Below, piece after piece: positions 30,222-40,154 of a stretch of 64,000 nt of DNA. Location: positions 43,600-107,599 of the forward strand of contig CAMCGZ010000008.1 in assembly GCA_945874535.1 (NCBI GenBank), in the 5' to 3' direction. Every line of letters begins with the position of its first letter. Position 1 is the first letter of the stretch. Below the pieces are notes generated by a model, which was given only the letters and a program-made list of their open reading frames with translations, had not been told where the DNA came from and did no database searches. The stretch comes from Bdellovibrio sp. ZAP7. Lineage in GTDB: Bacteria; Bdellovibrionota; UBA1018; CAIMNF01. The translations under genes and the position numbers were made by a program.

Positions 30222-32067
30222 GGGAGCATTCCGGCCACTCGAAATCCTTCTCGCATCCGAGGACCCGACGGAGCGGAGCCGAAAAAGATTCCTTGCGTCG
30301 ATCCTGACCGTCCGTATGGGCGTTCAACAGATAGCGGCGCAGGACCGAGCTTTCTTTGGGAAAAGCCTGCGAGAGAGAAGGGCCCGGGCACTGCCACGAG
30401 CTTCCGGCCAGGAAGGTCATCCTTCGGTCCCAAAGGGAGGGGGAGTCCTCGAGTTGAGAGGCGATCAATCGACTTCCGAAAAAATCCGCGAAACGTTCCG
30501 AGGGTGAAGAACTGTATCCTTCTGCGATCATCGCCTTTCTGTCGGAGAACTCCCCTTCTGAGCGAATCATCCCATCGAGAACACCCTCGAAAAGAGCCTG
30601 GGTGCTGCGAATCGATTTTTCCAGGCGGACTCCGGGATCGGGCTCGGTGTTGCAGCGGTATTCTGCCGCGAATGCGGTCAGGAGCGAGAGTTCGCTGTCG
30701 AGAGTCTCGTCGTTCCATTGAGTCTGGAGAAAGTGACAGGGGTTCATGTAGGAGGGGTTCTCGACCCGCTTCCCGTTGTTGAGGGGTAGCTTTTCCTGCG
30801 TGATCCGGATGAAGGCGTCTTCGCCGGCAAGTTCGCGGATGGTTTCGCGGACGGTGGTCGTTGCGATCCTGCGGATCGCTTCCGTTCCGGGGGGCTCGGT
30901 ATCGCGATCCTTCTTGAGGCATCGCTGGAGTGAGGCCAGTTTCGGACGGTAAGAGCCGAGCTCCGAGAGCAGATCCGGGATCTCCGCCTTGAATTCGCGC
31001 CAACGTTCGCAAGACCAGTTTGAGGGCCGGGCGGTGCAGAGGCTCCGGTTGAACCCCTCGAGGGACCTGCTGATTCCGCTATTCTTGAAAAAGAGGTGCA
31101 AGCTCCGATCGTTGTCGAGCGCATGAGAAAGCTCGTGCGCCAGAGTGGGGAGAATCTCCTCGCTGTTGAAATCCCCCGCGCACACAGTGATGACATTCAA
31201 GGGGGTGTAGTAGTAGGCGTTCATCATCGTGGTCGAGCAGTCGCGGTCGACAATTTCGGGAAGGCTTCCGGGTAGGACGAGTCTGACTGTGCCGATCCGG
31301 TCCTTCCACTCCCGCCGGAGTTCCGCCTCGACCGGCAAGGAGTCGATCAAGGTCAGGGTTTTTTTCCGGAGAGTCTCGAAGGTCGTCTGGACCTTCTTCC
31401 AGTTCGGATGGTCTTTCCAGATCGCGGACGAGATCTGGGCCAGGAGGACTTTCCGCTCCACTCCTTCGGCGTGAATCACCTCGGGGGGCTGAAGATCCGA
31501 CGGGGTCCGGGCATAGTCTTTGAACCTCCTGCTCATCCGGATGATGAGCGTGTCCCGGATCGCCAGATCCCAGGTGTGAGAGGTGCCAGATTCTTCCTCG
31601 TGGGCCTCCACCCGATCCATCAGAGTCATGCGTTCGAAAGGGGTCCGGTTCAGGAGTTGTTCGAGCCGTTCGAAGTACTGGTGGGCGTTCAGGATGAGTT
31701 GCAGGTCGGGAGGCAGGTGGCGACGGTTCCGGAGCTTGCTCCGGGCGAACTCCACGAATACCTGTCTGAAGCCGTTGACGGTCTTCCCCTGAAGCACCCG
31801 GAGCGGGCCGCCCTTTTTCTTCTGGATGATGAGGTTCCCTTCAACTCCCGGTTGGTACAGGGAATCGCAGTATTCGTTCAGCATGGAGAGGCAGCCCGGT
31901 GAGGCCTCACCGCCACCGGGGGCGGATTCCGGAGTCTCGGGAGAGATCCGGGCGATGGCGGGTTCCTTGAAACGGAATGAGTCGAGGCTGCAGGCGCTAA
32001 GCAGAGCCAGGGACCCGATCAGACTCATCGTAAGACCACGAAAACCCACCCTTATAGGATAACCCAT
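30193..32067 (-). CDS. Putative HExxH metallopeptidase-like lipoprotein
   Basis: Lipoprotein-like N-terminus (LLSAC); ILPTLAHELSHALDND; downstream SERFADFFGSRL. Confidence 0.6.
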   Translation of the reverse strand: MGYPIRVGFRGLTMSLIGSLALLSACSLDSFRFKEPAIARISPETPESAPGGGEASPGCLSMLNEYCDSLYQPGVEGNLIIQKKKGGPLRVLQGKTVNGFRQVFVEFARSKLRNRRHLPPDLQLILNAHQYFERLEQLLNRTPFERMTLMDRVEAHEEESGTSHTWDLAIRDTLIIRMSRRFKDYARTPSDLQPPEVIHAEGVERKVLLAQISSAIWKDHPNWKKVQTTFETLRKKTLTLIDSLPVEAELRREWKDRIGTVRLVLPGSLPEIVDRDCSTTMMNAYYYTPLNVITVCAGDFNSEEILPTLAHELSHALDNDRSLHLFFKNSGISRSLEGFNRSLCTARPSNWSCERWREFKAEIPDLLSELGSYRPKLASLQRCLKKDRDTEPPGTEAIRRIATTTVRETIRELAGEDAFIRITQEKLPLNNGKRVENPSYMNPCHFLQTQWNDETLDSELSLLTAFAAEYRCNTEPDPGVRLEKSIRSTQALFEGVLDGMIRSEGEFSDRKAMIAEGYSSSPSERFADFFGSRLIASQLEDSPSLWDRRMTFLAGSSWQCPGPSLSQAFPKESSVLRRYLLNAHTDGQDRRKESFSAPLRRVLGCEKDFEWPECSLNGNLRETP

Positions 32068-32137
32068 TTTTGATGAAAAATCCCTTGATCGGATTTCCCC
32101 CTTCTGCTATTCCTGAGGCTCCTTTCACACTGTAGAT

Positions 32138-32213
32138 GAGTCCATAGCTCAGTTGGTAGAGCATTTCACTTTTAATGAAAGGGTCGAAGGTTCGAATCCT
32201 TCTGGACTCACCA
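32138..32213 (+). tRNA. tRNA-Lys (anticodon TTT), CCA encoded
   Basis: Cloverleaf: acceptor GAGTCCA/TGGACTC, D stem GCTC/GAGC, anticodon stem TTTCA/TGAAA with loop CTTTTAA, T arm GAAGG-TTCGAAT-CCTTC, A-CCA. Confidence 0.97.
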
Positions 32214-32251
32214 CTTTCAAAACGATTTCAGATACTTCCCAAAATTGAACC

Positions 32252-32824
32252 GTGGAACCCTCCCTGATCCAAACCGGCCTCACCATCCTCTCCCTGGCCC
32301 TTCTGGAGGCGCTACTTTCGATCGACAATGCAGTCATTCTGGCTTTGATGGCCCGTGAGCTGAAGCCTGAGCTGCAGAAGCGGGCCCTACGTTATGGATT
32401 GATCGGCGCGGTGGTGTTGAGGTTGATGGCAGTGGCGCTGGCCACGGAAGTGGTGAAGTACCCGTGGTTGCGTGCTGTCGGAGGAGCCTACCTGCTTTGG
32501 CTCGCCATCAAGTACTTTCTCAGGAAAAGCGGGGATGAGGAATCGAAGTCCCGCAAGACCTCAGCCAATTTCTGGGTGGTGGTGTTCTGGATCGAAATCA
32601 CCGATCTGATTTTTGCAGTGGATTCCATCCTGGCCGCAGTCGCTGTGACGACCGACTACTGGAGTATTGTCGTGGGCGGGATTCTCGGCGTGATCCTGAT
32701 CCGTTTCGCGGCTGAGAAAATGATCTCACTCCTGAATCGGTTCCCGAGGATCGAGACCTTTGCCTACCTATTGGTGGGCGGTGTGGGTCTCAAAGTCCTC
32801 TATCAGGTCGCTCATTCTTTCTGA
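32252..32824 (+). CDS. TerC family integral membrane protein
   Basis: LSLALLEALLSIDNAVILALMARELKPELQKRALRYGLIGA..FWIEITDLIFAVDSILAAVAVT. Confidence 0.92.
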   Translation: MEPSLIQTGLTILSLALLEALLSIDNAVILALMARELKPELQKRALRYGLIGAVVLRLMAVALATEVVKYPWLRAVGGAYLLWLAIKYFLRKSGDEESKSRKTSANFWVVVFWIEITDLIFAVDSILAAVAVTTDYWSIVVGGILGVILIRFAAEKMISLLNRFPRIETFAYLLVGGVGLKVLYQVAHSF

Positions 32825-34152
32825 TAGTTCTGGACCTCGATTCGTGACTCCGGAATCTCGAGCGCCTTCGCAATGGCTGCCTTTGAGATCTTCGCGGTGC
32901 CCACCAATCCCACCATCAGGCGGTCGGGGCGGACAAATGCTGCAAGAGCCGAGTTCACCTGTTCGCGAGTGATCCCTGAGAGGCGATTCGCAAAATCGCG
33001 GAAGTATCCATCCGGGAGTCCGAACAGGATCTCGGTCAGGCGATTCTCCATCCTCTTGGCAGGGGTGTTGAAATTGAATCCGGCTCCGTTCAGGAGACTC
33101 TTTTTCGAGTTTTCGAACTCCTGTTCGGTCAGACCTTTCTTGCCGAGGTCCTCGATCATCCGGAGGGCCTCGCGGATGGCAGCAGGAGTGTCGGCGTTCT
33201 TCGGAAAGAACGAAACCTTCCACGAGTGTGGGGTGGTACCGAGCCTGAAAGCGCTTCCGGCTCCGTAGGTCCATCCCCGCTTCACACGGAGTTCGACCAT
33301 GAGGCGGGCTTGGAATCCTCCGGCACCGAATGCGTGGTTGGCCAATTGAAGGGCGTCGAGATCAGGGTGGCGGATCGAAACCCCCTTTTGTCCGATCACC
33401 ACCTGGGTCTGGGTCCGGTCGGGCTTGTCAAAAATCATCACGCGGAGTTTCCCCGGTTCAGCGGCAAATTCCGGAACACTTTGGGTCTTGGCAGCACCGG
33501 GACGTTTTTGTCGGATCGATTGCAGGAGGGTTTGAAAGGAGTTTTCCTCCGCACTTCCAGTGGCCAGCACAATCATGGACTCGTCATGGATGAGCTTTTG
33601 AAACTGGGACTGGATATCCGCGATCGAAAGATCTTTCAGATCCTTGAGTTTGCCGTTCGAGGGCTTGGAGAAGGGGTGGCCCTTGAAAAAGGTCTCATCG
33701 AATCGGAGTCTTGCGAGGTTCCGGTCATTCGAAAGTTCGTTCAGCAGCGAGGAGATCTCCTCTTTTTTGAGACGCTCGAGCTCCTGGGACCGGAACGAGG
33801 GTGAGGTCAGGATCTCTGCCAAAAGGGACAGGAAATTCGGCAATTGGTCCGCCAGAACCATTCCCCGGAAAGCGATGAACTCGGCCCGGGTCTCGAAATC
33901 GAGCGAGCCACCCATGGCGTCGAGTGCGAGATCGATCTGCTGTTTGGTCTTGTTCTTGGTTCCCCGGAGCATCATTTTTCCCATGAGGCTCGAGACTCCG
34001 GTCTTGCCTTCCGGATCCTGTGTGGCACCGCCCTTGAAGGCGGCCGTAATGTATACCAGCGGCAAAGAAGCATCTTTCTCAAAGTAGAACTGGGCCGCTT
34101 CCGAGCGTGAGGTGAAAGCAAAAAGGACGAGAAGGGTGGTGAAGGTTTTCAT
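32812..34152 (-). CDS. M16 family peptidase-like protein, probably the non-catalytic partner
   Basis: M16 architecture, but GKTGVSSLMGKMMLRGT stands where HxxEH is expected. Confidence 0.85.
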   Translation of the reverse strand: MKTFTTLLVLFAFTSRSEAAQFYFEKDASLPLVYITAAFKGGATQDPEGKTGVSSLMGKMMLRGTKNKTKQQIDLALDAMGGSLDFETRAEFIAFRGMVLADQLPNFLSLLAEILTSPSFRSQELERLKKEEISSLLNELSNDRNLARLRFDETFFKGHPFSKPSNGKLKDLKDLSIADIQSQFQKLIHDESMIVLATGSAEENSFQTLLQSIRQKRPGAAKTQSVPEFAAEPGKLRVMIFDKPDRTQTQVVIGQKGVSIRHPDLDALQLANHAFGAGGFQARLMVELRVKRGWTYGAGSAFRLGTTPHSWKVSFFPKNADTPAAIREALRMIEDLGKKGLTEQEFENSKKSLLNGAGFNFNTPAKRMENRLTEILFGLPDGYFRDFANRLSGITREQVNSALAAFVRPDRLMVGLVGTAKISKAAIAKALEIPESRIEVQNYQKE

Positions 34153-34172
34153 GGTGGGTCTCGTGAGTGATC

Positions 34173-35567
34173 TCATTGCTGATCCTTTCCTGTGGCGGCG
34201 GACTTCGGTACGCCGGTGATCACGGTGAGTTTCGCGGTCTGGAACACGCGTTTCGAAGTCTCTTGGATTTGCTCGGGGGTTACCGAGTAAACCTGTTCCT
34301 GTTGAGCAAGTCCGGCTTCGACGCTGCCGTTCTCGGTCTCGAACTGGCCGAGGACATGGGCCCTGCCGTGTGAGGTGAGCAGGCGGCTCATGAAGCGGAA
34401 GCGCATGACGTTCGTCGCGCGTTTCAGTTCGTCTGCCTTCACGGGGGTGTTCTTGAGACGCTCGAGCTCCCGGAGGATGACGGATTCAGCGAGGAGGGCG
34501 GTTTTCCCCTTTTGCAGGTCGGCTTCGATCAGGAATAAGCTCGGATCACGCAAGGCTATGGATCCCGAGCCCACAGCAGTGGCGATGCCAGCATCGACCA
34601 ACGCGCGATTGAGTCGGCCATTCCGCCCTTCGGTGAGGAGCCCTTGGATGGCCTCGAATGCCGGAGTGTCGCTCGAATTCAGTCCCTGGATCTTGAATGC
34701 GAGCCAGACCTTTTCCACTTCGATATTGAGTTCCAGACGTTTGCGGCGCTGGGCAGACTGTTCCGGCTCCGCCTGGTAAGGGGGATTCTCCGTCTTTCGT
34801 GCAGAGAGATCTCCGTAGAGTCGCTCCACCCGTTTCAACACCCGGTTTTCGTCCACATCCCCCACAACGACGATCACGGCGCGATCCGGACTGTAAAAGC
34901 GGGTGTAGAAATCCCGGCCGTCCTGGGCGCTCATGGAAGTGAGATCCTGTTCGTAGCCAATCACCGGCCAGCGGTAGGGGTGGGTTGTGAAGGCGGTCTC
35001 AAACAGGGTCTGGTACATCGTCCCTTCGGGTGAGTTTTCTTTACGGAAGCGCCGTTCGTTCTGGACGACCTCCCGCTCGGTCTTGAAAGAAGCATCATTC
35101 ACGATGAGGTTCACCATCCGGTCCGATTCGAGCTCGGAGATCAGATCGAATCCTTCCTTCGGCATTTCCTGGATGTAAACGGTGTGATCATTCGAGGTGA
35201 AGGCATTTTCTCCTTCGGCTCCCGCTTGCTCCAACAGGGCATCAAAGCGGCCATCCGGATATTTCGAAGTCCCCTTGAACATCATGTGTTCGAACAGGTG
35301 GGCCAATCCGGTCTTACCGGGAACCTCGTTCCTCGATCCGACGTTGAACCAGGTCTGATATGCGAAGGTCGGGGAGGACGTGTCCTTCTGAATGATGATT
35401 CGCAAGCCGTTTGGAAGAGTGGCTCGCTTCACTTCGAAGTTTCCGACAAAGGGGAGGGTTTCAAAGTTCCCGTCACGGACCTCTTTCTTGGAGGCGGATC
35501 CGGTGTGGGAGCAGGACGAAAGGAGCGGAAGGACTCCGCAGATCATAAGGAGCAGATGAGTGCGCAT
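34173..35567 (-). CDS. M16 family zinc peptidase
   Basis: GKTGLAHLFEHMMFKGTSKYPDGRFDALLEQAGAEGENAFTSNDHTVY contains HxxEH. Confidence 0.93.
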   Translation of the reverse strand: MRTHLLLMICGVLPLLSSCSHTGSASKKEVRDGNFETLPFVGNFEVKRATLPNGLRIIIQKDTSSPTFAYQTWFNVGSRNEVPGKTGLAHLFEHMMFKGTSKYPDGRFDALLEQAGAEGENAFTSNDHTVYIQEMPKEGFDLISELESDRMVNLIVNDASFKTEREVVQNERRFRKENSPEGTMYQTLFETAFTTHPYRWPVIGYEQDLTSMSAQDGRDFYTRFYSPDRAVIVVVGDVDENRVLKRVERLYGDLSARKTENPPYQAEPEQSAQRRKRLELNIEVEKVWLAFKIQGLNSSDTPAFEAIQGLLTEGRNGRLNRALVDAGIATAVGSGSIALRDPSLFLIEADLQKGKTALLAESVILRELERLKNTPVKADELKRATNVMRFRFMSRLLTSHGRAHVLGQFETENGSVEAGLAQQEQVYSVTPEQIQETSKRVFQTAKLTVITGVPKSAATGKDQQ

Positions 35568-35647
35568 GGGAGGATTATCCTTCAAATGTTTCGGGATTGT
35601 CAGTGTTGATGTGTTGACTCGGTCCTCGGGCCGGCCTAAATTCGGGG

Positions 35648-36472
35648 ATGGGGGGATCGAACATGTCCGTGGCGGCATTTCAGAAGAAGAACTTCCGTTA
35701 TGTTTCTGACGGAAAGTCTTACCGGAACCTGCTTCATGCGGGAGTGGCCGGGTTGGTGCTTCTGGCTATGGGCTTCGGAGTCCTTCAGGCCTCCCGTTCC
35801 TCTATATTCTTGTTGAAGGCGGTCAGGGTGGAGTCCCTTTCTCCCGGATACCCCTTGAGTCGCGATGCCGTCCTCGAGATGGCCAAGGCCCCGGTCGGAC
35901 GGGTTTCTTTGTTCCATCTCGACATGGAGCCGATGGAATCCCGCCTGATTCGCAATCCTTGGGTCAAGGGTGTGGTGATCGGAAAGCAGTTCCCCGGAAC
36001 CCTCTCCCTGAAGATCATAGAACGGACCCCGGTCGCCCTCCTGAGCGAAGGCTCCGGCAGGATTCTGTATTTAGAGGACGATGGTTCGACTTTCGAGGAC
36101 CGGGCGATGGTTTACCCGGCCGATCTTCCGATTCTGACCGGCTTCCCGGCGGGGGATCTTCCAACCCTGAAAGCCCTGAATCAATTCATCGAAACCTGGT
36201 TTTCGAGCGATCGCCTCCCGGGTCTGAGGTTGTCTTCGCTCAGTTACGATGAAAAATCGGGTCTGAAAGCCATGGTCCTTTACCCGATGAAGAACCAAAA
36301 GCTCATGAGAACCGTGATTGAACTCGGTCTCAATATCGAAGAAGCCAACGGGGTCTCCTCGGCACATCTCAGGCAGGTCTTCGACTACCTCTCCACCCGG
36401 TCCCAGCCGGCGTCAAAAATATGGCTGGGGGACGGAAAGAAAATCGTTGTCAAATTTTCAATGGGTCCATAG
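35648..36472 (+). CDS. ftsQ: Cell division protein FtsQ (POTRA)
   Basis: N-terminal TM, POTRA-like RVESLSPGYPLSRDAVLEMAKAPVGRVSLFHLDMEPMESRLIRNPWVKGVVIGKQFPGTLSLKIIERTPVALL; directly upstream of ftsA. Confidence 0.88.
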   Translation: MGGSNMSVAAFQKKNFRYVSDGKSYRNLLHAGVAGLVLLAMGFGVLQASRSSIFLLKAVRVESLSPGYPLSRDAVLEMAKAPVGRVSLFHLDMEPMESRLIRNPWVKGVVIGKQFPGTLSLKIIERTPVALLSEGSGRILYLEDDGSTFEDRAMVYPADLPILTGFPAGDLPTLKALNQFIETWFSSDRLPGLRLSSLSYDEKSGLKAMVLYPMKNQKLMRTVIELGLNIEEANGVSSAHLRQVFDYLSTRSQPASKIWLGDGKKIVVKFSMGP

Positions 36473-36550
36473 ACTTTCAGCTAAGTTGCGTCAGTTGGAA
36501 TTTTGTCGCAACTGGAACGGTACCCGGGCTCATGGGAGGAGGAGGGTTAA

Positions 36551-37819
36551 GTGTCTAAAAAAGATTTAGTCATCGGTCTCGATATCGGGACAACCAAGGT
36601 GTGTTGCATTGTCGGAGAAGTCCATCCGGCGACTCCGACCCAAGCTACCTCTATTGATATTATCGGTTTTGGCCAAGCGCCCTCGGCCGGACTCCGGAAG
36701 GGCGTTGTCATCAATATCGACTCCACGGTCGAAGCCATCCGCAAGGCGGTCAAAGAAGCCGAGAACATGGCCGGAATCAAAATCAATTCCGCCTATGTCG
36801 GCATTGCGGGCACTCATATCAAGTCTTTCAACTCCTCGGGCGTGGTCGCGGTCAAAGATAAAGAAATCACCGAGCAGGATGTCCAGCGGGTGATCGAGGC
36901 CGCAAAAGCCATCATGATTCCGCAGGATCGCGAGGTTCTCCACGTGATTCCCCAGGAGTTCATCATTGACGATCAGGACGGCATCCGTGATCCGATCGGA
37001 ATGAATGGCGTCCGGCTCGAAGCCAAGGTTCACATTGTGACCGGTGCGATCAGCGCCGCACAGAATCTGGTCAAGTGCGTAAATCGCGCAGGAATCACCG
37101 TCACGGAGCTCTGTTTGCAGCCCATCGCTTCGAGCTCTGCCGTGTTGACTCACGACGAGAAAGAACTCGGAGTGGCACTGGTCGACATCGGTGGCGGAAC
37201 CACTGACATCGCTATCTTTCGCGAAGGGGCTCTTCTTTATACAGCTGTTCTGCCCGTCGGCGGAATGCATATCACGAACGACATTTCTGTCGGCGTCCGC
37301 GCTTCTTTGGATGCTGCCGAGAAAATCAAAATCGCACACGGTTGTGCCATGTCGTCCCTGGTGAAGGAAGACGAGACCATCGAAGTCCCTTCAGTGGGTG
37401 AAGGCAAACCGCGTGTGGTATCCCGTAAGATTCTGGCCGAAATCATCGAGCCGCGGATCGAGGAGATATTTTCCCTGATTCAGCAAGAGATCAATCGTTC
37501 GGGCTATGCCGATCTCCTGGCTGCGGGGATCGTGATGACCGGCGGGACCACCTTGCTTCAGGGAATGGTCGAGTACGGCGACTTCCTGTTCGAAGTGCCT
37601 CTCAAGCGCGGGTCTCCGATCCGCCTCGGAGGGCTCAAGGAAGTGGTCAATTCTCCCAAATACTCAACCGCTGTCGGTCTGCTCAAGTTCGGAGCCGATA
37701 AGTTGAACCGCGTCCATCAAGGGGGTCCGTCTCTGTTAGCAGACGGTCTGCTCGGCAATGACGGGGTCTTCAGTAAGATCGGTGGACAGATGAAAAACTG
37801 GATGAAGGATTTGTTCTGA
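36551..37819 (+). CDS. ftsA: Cell division protein FtsA
   Basis: [47 protein letters not shown]. Confidence 0.96.
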   Translation: MSKKDLVIGLDIGTTKVCCIVGEVHPATPTQATSIDIIGFGQAPSAGLRKGVVINIDSTVEAIRKAVKEAENMAGIKINSAYVGIAGTHIKSFNSSGVVAVKDKEITEQDVQRVIEAAKAIMIPQDREVLHVIPQEFIIDDQDGIRDPIGMNGVRLEAKVHIVTGAISAAQNLVKCVNRAGITVTELCLQPIASSSAVLTHDEKELGVALVDIGGGTTDIAIFREGALLYTAVLPVGGMHITNDISVGVRASLDAAEKIKIAHGCAMSSLVKEDETIEVPSVGEGKPRVVSRKILAEIIEPRIEEIFSLIQQEINRSGYADLLAAGIVMTGGTTLLQGMVEYGDFLFEVPLKRGSPIRLGGLKEVVNSPKYSTAVGLLKFGADKLNRVHQGGPSLLADGLLGNDGVFSKIGGQMKNWMKDLF

Positions 37820-37859
37820 AACTTTTCGAAAACAACTGACACAAGGAGGCGTGGTACAT

Positions 37860-39173
37860 ATGTTCGAAATTCAAGAAAACAAGGTTCTAGGTGCTAAAAT
37901 CAAGGTTGTCGGAGTGGGCGGTGGCGGATGCAATGCCGTGAACACCATGATCCGTGCCGGTCTGACCGGCGTGGAATTCATCGCTGCAAACACCGACAAG
38001 CAGGTGCTTGAGAGCGTTCTCGCTCCGAGCAAGATCGCCATCGGCCAAGAGCTGACCCGCGGTCTCGGCGCCGGCGCCAACCCTGATACCGGTCGCAAAG
38101 CCGCCCTCGAAGACTACGCACAAATTTCTGAAATGCTCTCCGGATCCGACATGGTGTTCATCACCGCGGGCATGGGTGGCGGAACCGGAACCGGTGCTGC
38201 TCCCGTGTTTGCCAAGATCGCCAAGGAAGTGGGCGCACTCACCGTCGGTGTGGTGACCAAGCCGTTCCTGTTCGAAGGCAAGAAGCGCATGAAGCAGGCC
38301 CTCGAAGGCATCAATCAGCTGCGTGAGAGCGTGGACTCCCTGATCATCATTCCGAACAATCGCCTGCTCAATATCTCGGGAGCTTCGCTTTCGATGATGC
38401 AAGCATTCGGTAAGGCCGACGAAGTTCTCCTGAACGCGGTTCAGGGTATTTCCGACCTGATCAATCACACCGGCTACATCAACAGCGACTTCGCCGACGT
38501 CCGCACGATCATGGAAAATAAGGGCCTGGCCCTCATGGGGATCGGTTTCGGTCAGGGCGATCACCGCGCGGTGGAAGCTGCGACTTCGGCTATTTCCTCT
38601 CCGCTGCTCGAGGACATCTCGATCAACGGTGCGACCGGGATCATCATCAATATCACCGGAGGCTCGAACCTGACCCTTCACGAAGTGAACGAAGCCACCT
38701 CGATCATCCAGGAAGCTGCTGATGAAGACGCTCAGATCATCTTCGGTACCGTGATCGATGAGTCTTTGAATGACAAGGTAAAGGTCACCGTGATTGCGAC
38801 CGGTCTCGGTTGCGATGCCTCCGCTCTGATCACTGAGATGAAGAATGCCAACCCGGCAATTCGGAATAACAACACGAATCCAGTGTCCCAGAACCCGGTC
38901 GCAAACAATCCGGCTAACAACAACCCTCCAGCAATGAATCTCAATCCAGCCCCGGTTGCTGCAGCTCCAGCAACCAATGGTTTGGGAGCGGTTTCGGAGA
39001 ATTTCAATGCCCAGACGGTTCAGAATCTTTCTGCTGCCAGCAATGAAAATTCGGAACTGGCTCGCGCCCGTGAAATTGCCAAGCGTCTCGGCATGGTGAG
39101 CTCCGAAGGGCAGGACTACGATGTTCCGGCTTTCATGCGCCGCTCGAACGAGTCGAACAACAATAACGGCTGA
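37860..39173 (+). CDS. ftsZ: Cell division protein FtsZ
   Basis: [39 protein letters not shown] 37860 sits 10 nt after AAGGAGG. Confidence 0.97.
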   Translation: MFEIQENKVLGAKIKVVGVGGGGCNAVNTMIRAGLTGVEFIAANTDKQVLESVLAPSKIAIGQELTRGLGAGANPDTGRKAALEDYAQISEMLSGSDMVFITAGMGGGTGTGAAPVFAKIAKEVGALTVGVVTKPFLFEGKKRMKQALEGINQLRESVDSLIIIPNNRLLNISGASLSMMQAFGKADEVLLNAVQGISDLINHTGYINSDFADVRTIMENKGLALMGIGFGQGDHRAVEAATSAISSPLLEDISINGATGIIINITGGSNLTLHEVNEATSIIQEAADEDAQIIFGTVIDESLNDKVKVTVIATGLGCDASALITEMKNANPAIRNNNTNPVSQNPVANNPANNNPPAMNLNPAPVAAAPATNGLGAVSENFNAQTVQNLSAASNENSELARAREIAKRLGMVSSEGQDYDVPAFMRRSNESNNNNG

Positions 39174-39195
39174 TCGGTCGATTTGATTTGCAGAA

Positions 39196-39227
39196 GGGTC
39201 TCCGGGCGATGCCCGGGGGCCCTTTTT
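39196..39227 (+). terminator. Intrinsic terminator after ftsZ
   Basis: 12-bp stem (two G-U pairs) 39196-39207/39211-39222 followed by TTTTT. Confidence 0.7.
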
Positions 39228-39265
39228 CGTTTGGATTCAAAGGGATTTTGACTATAGTGGGGGGC

Positions 39266-40153
39266 ATGACCCCAGTTTTGTCCGAAGGAGCCCGTGCGAT
39301 CCAGTCCTTGTTGAACAGTCAGGGACTCCCGGCTCCCTCGTTCCAGGTGGTGCTCGGTTCCGGATTCAAGGATGCTCTCGAGCAGGGAGTCCCTCCGGGG
39401 TTCGTTATTGCCGGCGAAGTGCCTTTTTCATCGATTCCCGGGATCCATCCCTCAACCGCCCCCGGACATTTAGGGAAGTATGTTTTCGTCAGGCATCGCA
39501 CTCAGAAGCTTTGTGGAATCATCCAGGTCGGGCGCCTGCACGGTTACGAGGGTCTCGAGCCCCGGGAGGTGGTCCGGACGGTGCTGTTTCCGCGTGAACT
39601 CGGTGTGGAGCATTTTTTTCTGACCAATGCGGCTGGTGGAATGGATCCGGCACATTCAACCGGGGATGTGATGCTGATCCGCGATCAAATCAATCTTTCG
39701 GGGAAGAATCCTCTGAGTGGGACCAATCCCTCGCGTCCGGATGGGAACCCGTGGGGACCGAGATTCCAAGACTTGACCCGGCTTTTTGACCGGGAATGGA
39801 CTCGGGAGTTGTCCGTCTCCCTTCTGTCCGAAGGGCTCAAGGTCCATGAAGGTGTTTATGTCGGTGTGGCCGGTCCGGCGTTCGAGACCCCTGCCGAGAT
39901 CCGATTTTTTCAGGGAATCGGCGCCCATGCGGTGGGCATGTCGACCGTTTGGGAGACTGTCGCACTCAAGCACAGCGGGGCGCGTGTGTGTGGAATCTCG
40001 CTCATCAGCAATATCGCCGCCGGGCTCTCGGACGGCGCAGATGGCGAGCCAGAGGAACTCGATCACTTCGCCATTCTCGATGCATGCAAAACCTCGTCCA
40101 CCGGGATCCTGAGAGCGATTCTGACGTCGGTCGAAAAGAATTGCGGGGCATGA
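39266..40153 (+). CDS. Purine-nucleoside phosphorylase
   Basis: VVLGSGFKDALEQG..LCGIIQVGRLHGYEG..LTNAAGGMDPAHSTGDVMLIRDQINLSGKNPL..AVGMSTVWETVALKHSG. Confidence 0.93.
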   Translation: MTPVLSEGARAIQSLLNSQGLPAPSFQVVLGSGFKDALEQGVPPGFVIAGEVPFSSIPGIHPSTAPGHLGKYVFVRHRTQKLCGIIQVGRLHGYEGLEPREVVRTVLFPRELGVEHFFLTNAAGGMDPAHSTGDVMLIRDQINLSGKNPLSGTNPSRPDGNPWGPRFQDLTRLFDREWTRELSVSLLSEGLKVHEGVYVGVAGPAFETPAEIRFFQGIGAHAVGMSTVWETVALKHSGARVCGISLISNIAAGLSDGADGEPEELDHFAILDACKTSSTGILRAILTSVEKNCGA

Positions 40154-40154
40154 G

